From positions 62,001 through 126,000 of the forward strand of contig CALMLO010000028.1 in the NCBI GenBank assembly GCA_937868095.1: a DNA stretch of 64,000 nucleotides. The letters run 5' to 3'. The stretch comes from an uncultured Phycisphaerales bacterium. GTDB taxonomy: Bacteria; Planctomycetota; Phycisphaerae; Sedimentisphaerales; Anaerohalosphaeraceae. The notes below the pieces were generated by a model. The model saw nothing but the letters and a program-made list of their open reading frames with translations, did no database searches and had not been told where the DNA came from. Positions 25,835 through 34,544 of the stretch are shown here, one piece after another (the stretch's first letter is position 1; every line of letters begins with the position of its first letter). The position numbers and the translations under genes are program-made.

Positions 25835-27271
25835 TTAAAATTCCGTTTCATCGAATAGCTGCATTTGGTGACGTTCGAGGGAAAACTTGTTGACGCGAGT
25901 GTTGACCGGGATTCGATACTGTCCGCTCCAGCAGGCCGTACAATAATGATCGGCCGGACGAGAGACGCAGCTGAGCAGTCCTTCAAGGGACAAATACTCC
26001 ACGCTGTCGGCCTCAAGATAATTTCGGATTTCGGAAAGGGGCATCTGGTTGGCCAGCAATTCTTCCCGAGTGGGAAAATCCACGCCGTAAAAGCAGGGAT
26101 GCCGTACCGGCGGGCAGGCCACACGGAGGTGAATTTGTTTGGCGCCGGCCTGTCGGAGGGAGCGGATTTTGCCTTTGGTGGTAGTACCGCGGACGACGGA
26201 ATCGTCGATAACAATGACACGTTTGCCCCGGACAACTTCTTTGACAACGGTCAGTTTCAACTTTACTTCCAGGTCGCGGAGAGATTGCGTTGGAGAGATA
26301 AATGTTCGTCCGATGTAATGGCTGCGGACAAAGCCCATATCGAAGCGGATGCCGCTTTCGTCAGAATAGCCGATGGCGGCGGAAGTGCCGGAATCGGGCA
26401 CAGGGATAACCACATCGGCATCAACGGGATGTTCCTGGGCCAGCCGCCGGCCGCAGCGTTTGCGAACATCATGGACGTTTTCACCGAAGATAATGCTGCT
26501 TTGTTTGGCAAAATAAACATGTTCAAAAATGCAATGGGCCGGCCGGACTGTTCCGGGAGTTACAAAAAATCGGCTGCTGAGCCCTTTGCTGTCGAGCGTA
26601 ACGATTTCGCCGGGTTCCACTTCACGGATGTACTCCGCATCGATGGCATCAAAGGCGCAGGTTTCGCTGGCTACGCAATAGGAACCGTTTTTGGTTTTGC
26701 CCAGGCAAAGCGGACGGATGCCGTAAGGATCGCGGGCCGCCTCGATGCGGTCCGGAAACAAAAACAGCAGGGAATAAGAACCCTGCAGATGATTGAGCAC
26801 ATGGCCGAGCGGATCCGGTTTGGTGATATGAGACGGCTTGGCCAGCAAATGAACGATAATTTCCGTATCATTGGAGGTTTTGAAGATGTGACCGTAGGCC
26901 TCATATTCATCCCGCAGCAGGTCGGCGTTAATCAGATTTCCGTTGTGGGCAACAGCCACCTGGCCGCGGGAATACTCGCACAGAAACGGCTGGGCGTTCA
27001 ACGGTGTCATCGAACCGGTGGTTGAATAGCGGACATGGCCGATGGCAATGGGGTTGTTCAGGCGTTCAAGAATGCCCTTTCCTGAACGAAACACCCGCCG
27101 CAGTTGTCCCATTCCCGTATAGCAATGAATGGATTCGCCGTTGCTGGAAGCAATACCGGCGGATTCCTGACCCCGGTGCTGAAGACTATGGAGCCCAAAA
27201 TAGGTTTTCTGAACTGCTTCGGGATCTCCGAAAATACCGAATATCCCGCATTCTTCTTTTATTTGTGTCAT
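25835..27271 (-). CDS. purF: Amidophosphoribosyltransferase
   Basis: A 478-residue PurF, the first committed enzyme of purine synthesis (PRPP plus glutamine to phosphoribosylamine). The Ntn glutaminase begins M-T-Q-I-K-E-E-C-G-I-F-G-I, where C8 is the nucleophile after removal of a short propeptide. The PRPP loop is V-I-V-I-D-D-S-V-V-R-G-T-T near residues 351-363. Four C-terminal-region cysteines (C401, C411, about C453 and C456) suit a [4Fe-4S] PurF. A promoter with a possible operator lies upstream. Confidence 0.97.
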   Translation of the reverse strand: MTQIKEECGIFGIFGDPEAVQKTYFGLHSLQHRGQESAGIASSNGESIHCYTGMGQLRRVFRSGKGILERLNNPIAIGHVRYSTTGSMTPLNAQPFLCEYSRGQVAVAHNGNLINADLLRDEYEAYGHIFKTSNDTEIIVHLLAKPSHITKPDPLGHVLNHLQGSYSLLFLFPDRIEAARDPYGIRPLCLGKTKNGSYCVASETCAFDAIDAEYIREVEPGEIVTLDSKGLSSRFFVTPGTVRPAHCIFEHVYFAKQSSIIFGENVHDVRKRCGRRLAQEHPVDADVVIPVPDSGTSAAIGYSDESGIRFDMGFVRSHYIGRTFISPTQSLRDLEVKLKLTVVKEVVRGKRVIVIDDSVVRGTTTKGKIRSLRQAGAKQIHLRVACPPVRHPCFYGVDFPTREELLANQMPLSEIRNYLEADSVEYLSLEGLLSCVSRPADHYCTACWSGQYRIPVNTRVNKFSLERHQMQLFDETEF

Positions 27272-27315
27272 AGAACCTCAGATTTGTGAATCATCGGTAG
27301 TAGGTTGCAATTTTT

Positions 27316-27344
27316 ACTTTACCTCACATTGGGTGTGAAGTCAA
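27316..27344 (-). promoter_or_regulatory. Candidate purF promoter with an operator-like palindrome
   Basis: On the minus strand TTGACT, 17 bases and TAAAGT form a promoter about 45 bases before purF. The spacer is almost filled by a palindrome, TCACATTGGGTGTGA on the plus strand (324-338 in the 27,000s), with arms TCACA and TGTGA. A repressor bound there would block RNA polymerase. The binding protein is unknown. Confidence 0.55.
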
Positions 27345-27386
27345 CGGCAATTTGAAAAAAGAGATTCGGCTGAAAAAAGAAAAAAC

Positions 27387-27415
27387 TTGAAGAAAAAGGG
27401 GATTTCGGTTATTAT
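27387..27415 (+). promoter_or_regulatory. Candidate sigma-70 promoter of the DegT aminotransferase gene
   Basis: TTGAAG, 17 bases and TATTAT form a good promoter. Transcription would start about 27422. The leader contains TTGAATC twice in tandem (about 27433-27446). Confidence 0.6.
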
Positions 27416-27465
27416 AGTAAATCTTAGCTCATTGAATCTTGAATCTTGATTTAAGGATACACAAT

Positions 27466-28593
27466 ATGGAGATTAGGGTGCCCCTGTCGCGTCCGGATAT
27501 CATTGAGGCGGATATTCAATCGGTGGTGGAGGTTTTGCGAAGTCCATTTTTGTCGCTGGGGCCTAAATTGAGGGAGTTTGAGGAGGCCTTTGAACGGTAT
27601 GTGGGTCGGCGGTATGCCGTAGCGGTCAACAGCGGCACCAGCGGATTGTTTTTGTGTTTGAAAGCAATCGGGCTCAAGCCGAAGGATGAGGTGATTACCA
27701 CGCCCTTTACATTTATTGCTACCGTAACGTCTATTATGATGACAGGGGCGGTACCGGTATTTGCGGATATCGACCCGGTTACGCTGAATCTTGATTTGCG
27801 GGAGGTAGAGAAAAAAATAACCCGGAAGACCAAGGCCATTCTGGCGGTGGATATCTTCGGTAATCCGGCGGGAATGGATGAGGTTCGCAAACTGGCTGAT
27901 GCCTACGGGCTGGATATGATTGAGGATTCCTGCGAGGCCCTCGGCTCTGAGCTGAAGGGACGCAAAGCGGGCACCTTCGGGCGGGCGGGCGTGTTCGGCT
28001 TTTACCCGAACAAACAGATGACTACCGGCGAAGGCGGGATGATTGTGACCGATGATGAGGAATTGGCTCAGATTTGTATTTCGCTGCGCAATCAGGGGCG
28101 GGGACGCGGCAACGGCTGGCTGGCTCACGAACGGCTCGGCTACAATTATCGGCTGAGCGATATTAACTGTGCTTTGGGGCTTTCTCAGCTGAAGCGTATC
28201 GAAGAGTTTGTCCGCAAGCGGAATGCCGTAGCCCAGATGTATCTGGAACGGCTGGCGGATGAGAAGAGAATTGTTCTGCCTTCTGTGCCGAAGGAGGCGC
28301 GGATGAGCTGGTTTGTGTTTGTCGTTCGTCTGGCGGACCGCTTTCTGCCGGCTCAGCGCAATGAGGTGCTCAATCGCCTGACAGAGCGGGGGATTCAGGT
28401 AAGCAATTATTTTCCGCCCGTGTATCTGCAGCCGTTTATTGCCAAGGCACTTAAGCACAAAGAAGGGGATTTCCCCGTTACCGATCGGGTGAGCAGCCGC
28501 ACTGTTGCTCTGCCTTTCCATAATAATTTGACAGAGCAGGAGGTGGATTTGGTCTGTCAAGAACTTCGCGATGTGCTGGATGCCGTTTGCTGA
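27466..28593 (+). CDS. DegT/DnrJ/EryC1 family PLP-dependent sugar aminotransferase
   Basis: A 375-residue aminotransferase of the ArnB/WecE/DegT family. It shows V-N-S-G-T-S-G-L-F-L (about 55-64, phosphate cup), E-D-S-C-E-A-L-G-S (about 157-165) and F-G-F-Y-P-N-K-Q-M-T-T-G-E-G-G, in which the Lys (about 185) holds the cofactor. Members transfer an amino group to nucleotide-linked keto sugars for surface glycans. No neighbouring sugar gene tells the substrate. ATG 27466 follows AAGGATACACA; a TTG start 27 bases earlier is less likely. Confidence 0.93.
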   Translation: MEIRVPLSRPDIIEADIQSVVEVLRSPFLSLGPKLREFEEAFERYVGRRYAVAVNSGTSGLFLCLKAIGLKPKDEVITTPFTFIATVTSIMMTGAVPVFADIDPVTLNLDLREVEKKITRKTKAILAVDIFGNPAGMDEVRKLADAYGLDMIEDSCEALGSELKGRKAGTFGRAGVFGFYPNKQMTTGEGGMIVTDDEELAQICISLRNQGRGRGNGWLAHERLGYNYRLSDINCALGLSQLKRIEEFVRKRNAVAQMYLERLADEKRIVLPSVPKEARMSWFVFVVRLADRFLPAQRNEVLNRLTERGIQVSNYFPPVYLQPFIAKALKHKEGDFPVTDRVSSRTVALPFHNNLTEQEVDLVCQELRDVLDAVC

Positions 28594-28821
28594 AAATTGC
28601 TGATGGGCTTTTGACGGCTGTCCGATTTGCCGCTTGCCGGCAAATGGGGTGTTTTTCTGCAACTCCTTTTTTCAAAAAGACTTACAGTCTTTAAGAAACC
28701 TCTCTTTTCGTCCTCAAATCCGGTTGACCCGTCTGGTTGTATTTCTTAAGTTTTAATGGAGGAGGCCGAAATTGAGGCGTTTGGAAAACTAAAGATGCTT
28801 TTCCGCGGGAGGAAGCTCAAG

Positions 28822-29103
28822 ATGGGTCGACTGATAGTTCGAATCATGCTGTTTGCGGCGGGCTTTGCTGCGGCGCTGTATTTGATAGCGCCTCCTGACG
28901 AAGGCCCTTCGATGCAGGAACGCACCGCGGGGACGGAACGTCAGTGGGGCAGGCAGCAAATGCGGGAAGACTTGCTTGCGTTATCGTGCAAAATACGTCT
29001 GGGGATAGATCAAGCGATTAGTTTTGCCGAGGAAAAGTCCGTTCAGATGGCCGAATATTTCCGGCAGGAAATGGCCAAACGGCAGGCCGAGAACGGAACG
29101 TAA
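28822..29103 (+). CDS. Small single-pass membrane protein of unknown function
   Basis: A 93-residue product with one membrane helix near residues 5-20 (V-R-I-M-L-F-A-A-G-F-A-A-A-L-Y-L) followed by a soluble helical tail with an amphipathic run (A-I-S-F-A-E-E-K-S-V-Q-M-A-E-Y-F). The start is chosen at 28822 for the good GGGAGG box nine bases upstream; in-frame ATGs at 28756 and 28795 are alternatives. No family is recognised. It is followed by a terminator. Confidence 0.5.
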   Translation: MGRLIVRIMLFAAGFAAALYLIAPPDEGPSMQERTAGTERQWGRQQMREDLLALSCKIRLGIDQAISFAEEKSVQMAEYFRQEMAKRQAENGT

Positions 29104-29198
29104 GAGTATTGGAAAACCGAAGCAGCATTCTTATGCCTGTTTTCGGTATCGCCAGCCGGTCTTGCAGGTTGTTTCTGAATGCAGGGCCGATGACCCGT

Positions 29199-29241
29199 GT
29201 CGGCAGTCTTCCTGGGGGGAGACTGCCGATGCGTTTTTTTA
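29199..29241 (+). terminator. Intrinsic terminator after the small membrane protein
   Basis: CGGCAGTCT and AGACTGCCG form a perfect nine-base-pair stem around a ten-base loop, followed after five bases by a run of seven T. It lies between convergent genes. Confidence 0.8.
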
Positions 29242-29260
29242 AGAAAAGGCATCAAACAGT

Positions 29261-30496
29261 TTACAGCGTCCGCTCATTAGCAGGCCGATCCAGCTGAAAA
29301 GCATCGCACACGGCCGTCAGCGCCCTGTCGCCATCCTCCACATTAACCAGACAGCTGATGCGAATTTCGCTGGTTGTAATCGAGTCGATGTTCACTTTGG
29401 CATTGGCCAGGGCCTGGAACATCCTATCGGCCACACCGTAGTGGGACCGCATTCCCACCCCGACAACAGATACTTCCGCCACATCTTCCCGAACAAATAC
29501 GTTCTGGCAGTGGACGGAGTCGCGAATTTCATCGATGGCCTCGCGGGCGGCCTCCAGGTCGCTTTTATTGACGGTAAAGAGGATATTGGCTTTTTCGGGG
29601 CTGACTTCGGTTTGAATGATGTCATTGACGCTGACGCGTGCCTTGGCCAAATGCGAAAAAATCTTGGCGGCGTTGCCGGGCTTGTTGTCCACACCGATGA
29701 GACTGATTTTGGCAAGTTCTTTCTGAATGGTTGCACCTGAAACCAAAATACCTTCCATTTTCGGGACCTCGTGAGTGATTAATGTTCCGGGACTGTCGTT
29801 TACACTGCTTCGGACGTGAATGGCGACGTTGTATTTCTTGCCGAATTCGATGGAGCGGCTGTGCATAACGCCGGCTCCCAAACTGGCCAGTTCAAGCATT
29901 TCGTCGTAACTGATATGGTCCATTTTGACGGCTTTGGGGTATTTTCTCGGGTCGGTGGAGTAAATGCCGTCCACATCGGTGTAGATTTCGCACAGTCTGG
30001 CTCCAAGGGCTGCGGCCAGAGCGACGGCGCTGGTATCGGAGCCGCCTCGTCCGAGGGTGGTAATGTCGCCCTCTTCGTCCACTCCCTGAAAGCCGGCGAC
30101 GATGACAATATACCCTTCATCAAGTTTTTTGCGGATTCGCTCTGTGCCGATGCTTCGGATGCGGGCTTTGGTGTGGGCGTCGTCGGTGATCATGCTGATT
30201 TGAAAGCCGGTAAAACTGATGGCTTTTTGCCCCATTGCATGGCAAGCCATGGCCAGAAGGGAAACGGTCTGCTGTTCACCGGTGCTCAGGAGCATGTCCA
30301 TTTCCCGTTTGGGCGGATTGGGATCGATTTCCATTGCATTGGCGATGAGTTCATCGGTTTGATGGCCGCGTGCGGAGGCGACGACCACTACCTGATTGCC
30401 CTTTCGCTGGGCGTCAATCGCTCGCTGGGCGGCTCGGCGAATCTTATCCGAAGTAGCAACCGAAGAGCCGCCGAATTTTTGTACAAGAATAGGCAT
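29261..30496 (-). CDS. lysC: Aspartate kinase
   Basis: A 411-residue aspartokinase, first enzyme for lysine, threonine and methionine. The kinase domain begins M-P-I-L-V-Q-K-F-G-G-S-S-V and contains F-Q-G-V-D-E-E-G-D-I-T-T-L-G-R-G-G-S-D-T (about 139-158). Two ACT domains follow from about residue 265 (S-L-I-G-V-D-N-K-P-G-N-A-A), which usually give feedback control by lysine or threonine. ATG 30496 starts the conserved N-terminus; a longer frame adds 27 poorly conserved residues. Confidence 0.96.
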   Translation of the reverse strand: MPILVQKFGGSSVATSDKIRRAAQRAIDAQRKGNQVVVVASARGHQTDELIANAMEIDPNPPKREMDMLLSTGEQQTVSLLAMACHAMGQKAISFTGFQISMITDDAHTKARIRSIGTERIRKKLDEGYIVIVAGFQGVDEEGDITTLGRGGSDTSAVALAAALGARLCEIYTDVDGIYSTDPRKYPKAVKMDHISYDEMLELASLGAGVMHSRSIEFGKKYNVAIHVRSSVNDSPGTLITHEVPKMEGILVSGATIQKELAKISLIGVDNKPGNAAKIFSHLAKARVSVNDIIQTEVSPEKANILFTVNKSDLEAAREAIDEIRDSVHCQNVFVREDVAEVSVVGVGMRSHYGVADRMFQALANAKVNIDSITTSEIRISCLVNVEDGDRALTAVCDAFQLDRPANERTL

Positions 30497-30656
30497 CTCT
30501 TTTGTCCTGAATGCGTTGGTTGTTTCCGATTCCGGCAATTGGGGGATTACTATATTTCCGCTGTCCGGGAAAGTCAATGGTTTTTATGTTTGCATCGGAG
30601 GGGATGAAAAATTATGATTTTGCGTCTGAAATGGTGCTGCCGTTGCATCCAACAAG

Positions 30657-31796
30657 ATGATGAAAACAACAATAATCAAACTGGAAAATCCTCCCGATAA
30701 GGAGGCCGTCCGAACCATCGCCCGGCTTCTTGAGCAGGGACAGATAGGGGCAATCCCTACGGAAACAGTCTATGGGCTGGCGGCCCGGGCTTTTCCGGAT
30801 ACTGTGGCACGTCTGGATGCGGTCAAAGGGAGAACCCCGAACAAGCGGTACACCCTGCATATCGGGAAAAAGGACGAACTGGCAAGGTACGTCCCTCGTG
30901 TCCCGCCGCCGATGGGAAAACTCGCTGAGCGATATTGGCCCGGGCCGATTACACTTATTTTTGAACTGGACCAGCAAAGTCTGCAAATCCAGAAGGAGCG
31001 ATTCTCCGAACCTGTCTATGATATCTTATATGCGGATGGTTCTATTGGGCTCCGCTGCCCGGCTTTGCCCATTTGCAGCGAGATTCTTTCGAGCACTTTT
31101 GTGCCCATTGTTATGCCGAGTGCCAATCAGAGTTCGTTCCAGCCGGCCACTTCTACTCGAGAGGTTTTGGATTATTTTGATGGGAAAATAGATTTTATTG
31201 TGGATGGCGGAGAAAATGTTTGTCAGTATAAAAAGAGTTCCACGGTTGTGAAATATGGTGCAAATGGCTTAGAAATACTCAGAGAAGGGCATTTTTTGAA
31301 GGAAGAGGTAGAAAAAAATGCCCTATTTAAGATATTATTTGTCTGCACTGGGAATACCTGCCGAAGCCCCATAGCAGAAGCACTTTGTAAAAAGATTCTT
31401 TCGGAGAAATTAGGTTGCTCTATTGACTCATTAAAACGATTCGGTTATATGGTTGAGTCAGCGGGAGTTTTTGCGATTGAAGGGTTATCTGCGAGCAAGG
31501 AAGCCGACATTGTATGTCGTGAATTTGGGACATCGCTGCAAGAGCATAAAAGTCGGCCGTTAACTCCTCAATTGCTGAAGAATGCGGATGTTATTTTTGT
31601 GATGGACCGCAGCCATTTGGTGGCGGTAAACCGAATGGCCTCTGAGAAGGTGAATGTGTATCTTTTAGGTGGAGATACGGAGATTCCGGATCCAATAGGG
31701 CAGGATTTGGGTGTTTACAGAAGCTGTGCGGTGCAAATAGACCAAGCCCTGCGAGAAAGGATTGAGAGTTTTTATGATTGTGGCCGTTTCGAATGA
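30657..31796 (+). CDS. Fusion: TsaC/Sua5-type threonylcarbamoyl-AMP synthase and YwlE-like low-molecular-weight phosphatase
   Basis: A 379-residue fusion. Residues 1-205 form a YrdC/Sua5 domain (G-Q-I-G-A-I-P-T-E-T-V-Y-G-L-A near 28-42, P-G-P-I-T-L-I-F near 95, M-P-S-A-N-Q near 157), which makes threonylcarbamoyl-AMP for the t6A tRNA modification. Residues 222-379 form a low-molecular-weight phosphatase with the active-site loop C-T-G-N-T-C-R-S-P near 229-237 and a D-P-I-G type acid loop near 347. The Thr in C-T-G-N-T is the residue linked to phosphoarginine specificity in B. subtilis YwlE. In B. subtilis the same genes sit together (ywlC, ywlE, ywlF). The 3' end overlaps rpiB. Confidence 0.9.
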   Translation: MMKTTIIKLENPPDKEAVRTIARLLEQGQIGAIPTETVYGLAARAFPDTVARLDAVKGRTPNKRYTLHIGKKDELARYVPRVPPPMGKLAERYWPGPITLIFELDQQSLQIQKERFSEPVYDILYADGSIGLRCPALPICSEILSSTFVPIVMPSANQSSFQPATSTREVLDYFDGKIDFIVDGGENVCQYKKSSTVVKYGANGLEILREGHFLKEEVEKNALFKILFVCTGNTCRSPIAEALCKKILSEKLGCSIDSLKRFGYMVESAGVFAIEGLSASKEADIVCREFGTSLQEHKSRPLTPQLLKNADVIFVMDRSHLVAVNRMASEKVNVYLLGGDTEIPDPIGQDLGVYRSCAVQIDQALRERIESFYDCGRFE

Positions 31797-32241
31797 TCAT
31801 CGAGGAGTGCGTTCCAGCAAGCAAATCCGGGCGATTATTGCTCAACTGGGTCATGAATGTTTGGATTTGACTCATAAGGATGAACAATCTGTTGATTATC
31901 CGGATTATGCCTATGAGGCCGCGATGGCAGTGGCAACGGGCAAGGCCCAGCGTGCGATTTTGGTTTGCGGAACGGGGATTGGAATGTGTATTGCCGCTAA
32001 CAAGGTCAAGGGGATTCGGGCTGCTCTTTGCTATGATGAGCTGGCGGCCAAAATTTCCCGTCAGCACAATGATGCCAATGTCCTCTGCCTGTCGGGGGAT
32101 TTGCTGGGTCCGACAATGCTCCGCAAGATGGTGGAAGTCTGGCTGTCCACCGAGTTTGAAGGGGGCCGCCATTATCGACGGGTCAAAAAGATTCAAGCCA
32201 TCGAAGAGGGCCGAGACCCGCGGGAAGTGGGGAATGACTGA
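31774..32241 (+). CDS. rpiB: Ribose-5-phosphate isomerase B
   Basis: A 155-residue RpiB that interconverts ribose-5-phosphate and ribulose-5-phosphate in the pentose phosphate pathway. V-S-N-D-H-R-G (about 4-10) and C-G-T-G-I-G-M-C-I-A-A-N-K (about 65-77, with the catalytic Cys) are diagnostic. The ATG at 31774 lies inside the preceding fusion gene (23-base overlap), with GAGAG upstream; the overlap implies translational coupling. A terminator follows. Confidence 0.95.
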   Translation: MIVAVSNDHRGVRSSKQIRAIIAQLGHECLDLTHKDEQSVDYPDYAYEAAMAVATGKAQRAILVCGTGIGMCIAANKVKGIRAALCYDELAAKISRQHNDANVLCLSGDLLGPTMLRKMVEVWLSTEFEGGRHYRRVKKIQAIEEGRDPREVGND

Positions 32242-32267
32242 ACTGCTTTTTCAGAATGAACTCTTTT

Positions 32268-32293
32268 AGGCCGATCCTGCATCGGCCTTTTTT
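32268..32293 (+). terminator. Intrinsic terminator after rpiB
   Basis: AGGCCGAT and ATCGGCCT form a perfect eight-base-pair stem with a five-base loop, followed by five T residues. It lies 26 bases after the rpiB stop codon. Confidence 0.9.
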
Positions 32294-32332
32294 GTTGGTT
32301 TTGTCTGAAGAGACCGGCAGGGGAGACTTTTG

Positions 32333-34384
32333 TTAGAAGGAAATCTGCAGCCGCCCAAAGAAAGTACGCCCCGGCGTTTCATAACTGGTAAAATAACTAA
32401 GATCGTGAACAGGGTCGGCAGTCTCGTTCAAAAGGTCTATCACACCTATCATCAACTCGCCGTTTCCGTTCCATAATTTCCGGCTGACCGTCATATCCAG
32501 GCGGTTTTTCACTTCAATGTCATCCGGCGGATTTTCCGAGCCGTTGAGGGGAACGCAGTCATTATAAACATAATTGACATTGACCGCCCATTTTTCATCC
32601 GGTTTCCATCGCAGCCGCAGTCCCGCCTTGTGTTCAGACGGGAAAAAGGCGCGAATATTCTGGTCCTGCCTGTCGGTTTGAAGGCGGTTGAAACTGTAAA
32701 AGCCGGATATGGTAAAGGGATTCATCTGATAGGTTAACTCGCATTCGGCCCCCCATGCATTTGCCCCGTCAACATTGGCAAAACCATTGTTTTGGATGGG
32801 TCCGAATTCGCTGACGACGATGCTTCCGATCAAATCCTCCATTCGCTGATAGTAGGTATCTGCCCGCAGGAGCAGCCGGTCTGTAATCCAGCCGCTGTAG
32901 CCGGCTTCGAGGGAATATACCGACTCATTTTCCAGTTTTTCAGGAGGAGGAACGACATTAATCAGCCCCATCATGCCCAGGAGCGTGGTATTCCGCAGCA
33001 TGATGCCCGGGGCACGGAAAGAGCGTCCGACGCCGGCCCGCAGAAGGTGTTTGCGGTTGTTATCCAGCGCGTAAATACTCGACAGCCGAAGCGACCAATC
33101 TGTGCTGCTTTCGCTGTAGCGGTCAATTCGTCCCTGGGCTTCAAGCGTCAGCCGTTCCGTCAGGTCGAACTGGTCGCTCAGAAAAAAGCCCGTCCAGTAT
33201 TCTTCATACCGGTCATCATCAAAAACAATTTCTCCAAAGGTGGTTTGATTTCTGTTCCGGATTCGAGTCCAGCGGACGTTTCCGCCCGTCGTTATTTTGT
33301 TGTTTTCGGACAGCGGAACCGTAACCTGGCCTTCGATGTCATTTTCAAAAAAGTCGTAGCGTTCAACAAGAAAGGGAGTATGGTAGGCGGCGTAGTTCCC
33401 GTACCATTGCAGGTATCCGTGAACATCTTCGTCGATTCCGAAATCCGCCCGGGAAAACAGGCGTGTCATTTCAATGGAGATGTCCTTTTGGGGAAATCGG
33501 CCGCACAGTTCACGGTCGCCGACCTGATTTGCGGAATAGGCCGCTCCAAAGGTCCATTTTGCGGATTCTGAAAGGTCATACGAAAAAGCAGAATCCATTT
33601 TTGAAGCCCGCAGAAAATCCCGCGTGCGGTAGGTTTGCAGCGGAATCAGCGGAGTCATCTCCGGATACCCGATCTGATAGCGTCCGGCGCCGGCAGAATC
33701 AGAATCTTCGATTTCTTCGTATCCTGCGGAGACTCTCCAGGCCCATTTGCCTTTAGAACCCGCCAGACGCGTCTGCGTAAAGCTGTCTCCGTATTCGGTA
33801 ACGGTGGTGCTGACCAGATTGCCTGTTTGGCCGGGTTTTTTGGTGATTATATTGATGACTCCGGTAAAGGCGTTGGCCCCCCAGGCCGCTCCGGCCGGTC
33901 CGCGAGTAATTTCAATTCGTTCGATGTCTTCCACAAAAATCGGCAGATTCAGCCAGTTGGGTGCCCCGAAAACAGGATTCAGGGCGTTCCTGCCGTCAAT
34001 GAGAACAAGGGTGCGGTCGGAGTATTCACTGTGCATTCCGTGTACCCCGACGATGTACCGCGTGCGGTCCTGCCTGGCAACATCCACCCCCGTAAAAAAC
34101 TGAAGGATTTCCGGGATGTTGGTCAGGCCGCTGAAATGAATGTCTTCTGCGGTAATGATGGTAATGGGGACCGGCGAGTCGGTGATTTTTTGTTCGGAGC
34201 GAGAGGCCGATACAACAATGGGGATGTCCATTAAATCCTGAAGGGACATTTCAAACAAACTGTTCGGCTCCGCGGTCGAGACCGCTGCAAGGGCCGGTGA
34301 GGAAAGCCAGCCGCCAAGTGCCGATAAATAAATTATCGCGAGTGTTTGCTGAGTCAGTTTATTGATACTTTGACCTTTCGGCAT
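32333..34384 (-). CDS. TonB-dependent outer-membrane receptor
   Basis: A 683-residue outer-membrane receptor. A signal peptide ends near residue 33 (S-S-P-A-L-A-A). The plug domain spans about 55-185, with V-S-A-S-R-S-E-Q-K-I-T-D-S-P-V and G-A-N-A-F-T-G-V-I-N-I-I-T-K near 168-181. The rest is alternating beta strands that end in Q-I-S-F, as is normal for a 22-strand barrel. The plug start resembles the BtuB/colicin-I receptor branch, so B12 or iron compounds are possible cargoes. No riboswitch or Fur box is visible upstream. It shares strand with larE, 160 bases away. Confidence 0.92.
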   Translation of the reverse strand: MPKGQSINKLTQQTLAIIYLSALGGWLSSPALAAVSTAEPNSLFEMSLQDLMDIPIVVSASRSEQKITDSPVPITIITAEDIHFSGLTNIPEILQFFTGVDVARQDRTRYIVGVHGMHSEYSDRTLVLIDGRNALNPVFGAPNWLNLPIFVEDIERIEITRGPAGAAWGANAFTGVINIITKKPGQTGNLVSTTVTEYGDSFTQTRLAGSKGKWAWRVSAGYEEIEDSDSAGAGRYQIGYPEMTPLIPLQTYRTRDFLRASKMDSAFSYDLSESAKWTFGAAYSANQVGDRELCGRFPQKDISIEMTRLFSRADFGIDEDVHGYLQWYGNYAAYHTPFLVERYDFFENDIEGQVTVPLSENNKITTGGNVRWTRIRNRNQTTFGEIVFDDDRYEEYWTGFFLSDQFDLTERLTLEAQGRIDRYSESSTDWSLRLSSIYALDNNRKHLLRAGVGRSFRAPGIMLRNTTLLGMMGLINVVPPPEKLENESVYSLEAGYSGWITDRLLLRADTYYQRMEDLIGSIVVSEFGPIQNNGFANVDGANAWGAECELTYQMNPFTISGFYSFNRLQTDRQDQNIRAFFPSEHKAGLRLRWKPDEKWAVNVNYVYNDCVPLNGSENPPDDIEVKNRLDMTVSRKLWNGNGELMIGVIDLLNETADPVHDLSYFTSYETPGRTFFGRLQISF

Positions 34385-34544
34385 ACCACATCCCTGATTT
34401 TGATAACGAGTGTTTTTCGGTAAAAATACTGAGTCTGTTTAGGGGAATAATTCGTAAGAGAAAAGCCAGGATAACAGTTATAACCTATCTGGTATTATCT
34501 GCATAGAGCAAGGGATATGCTGGAAAGTTTCTTATGTTCTGATT

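Noticed and set aside
27451-28662. Long open frame (403 codons) antisense to the DegT aminotransferase
   Set aside because: The sense gene is certain and shows the PLP-lysine motif; the antisense translation is rich in Pro, Gln and His, as is usual for mirror frames in this genome.
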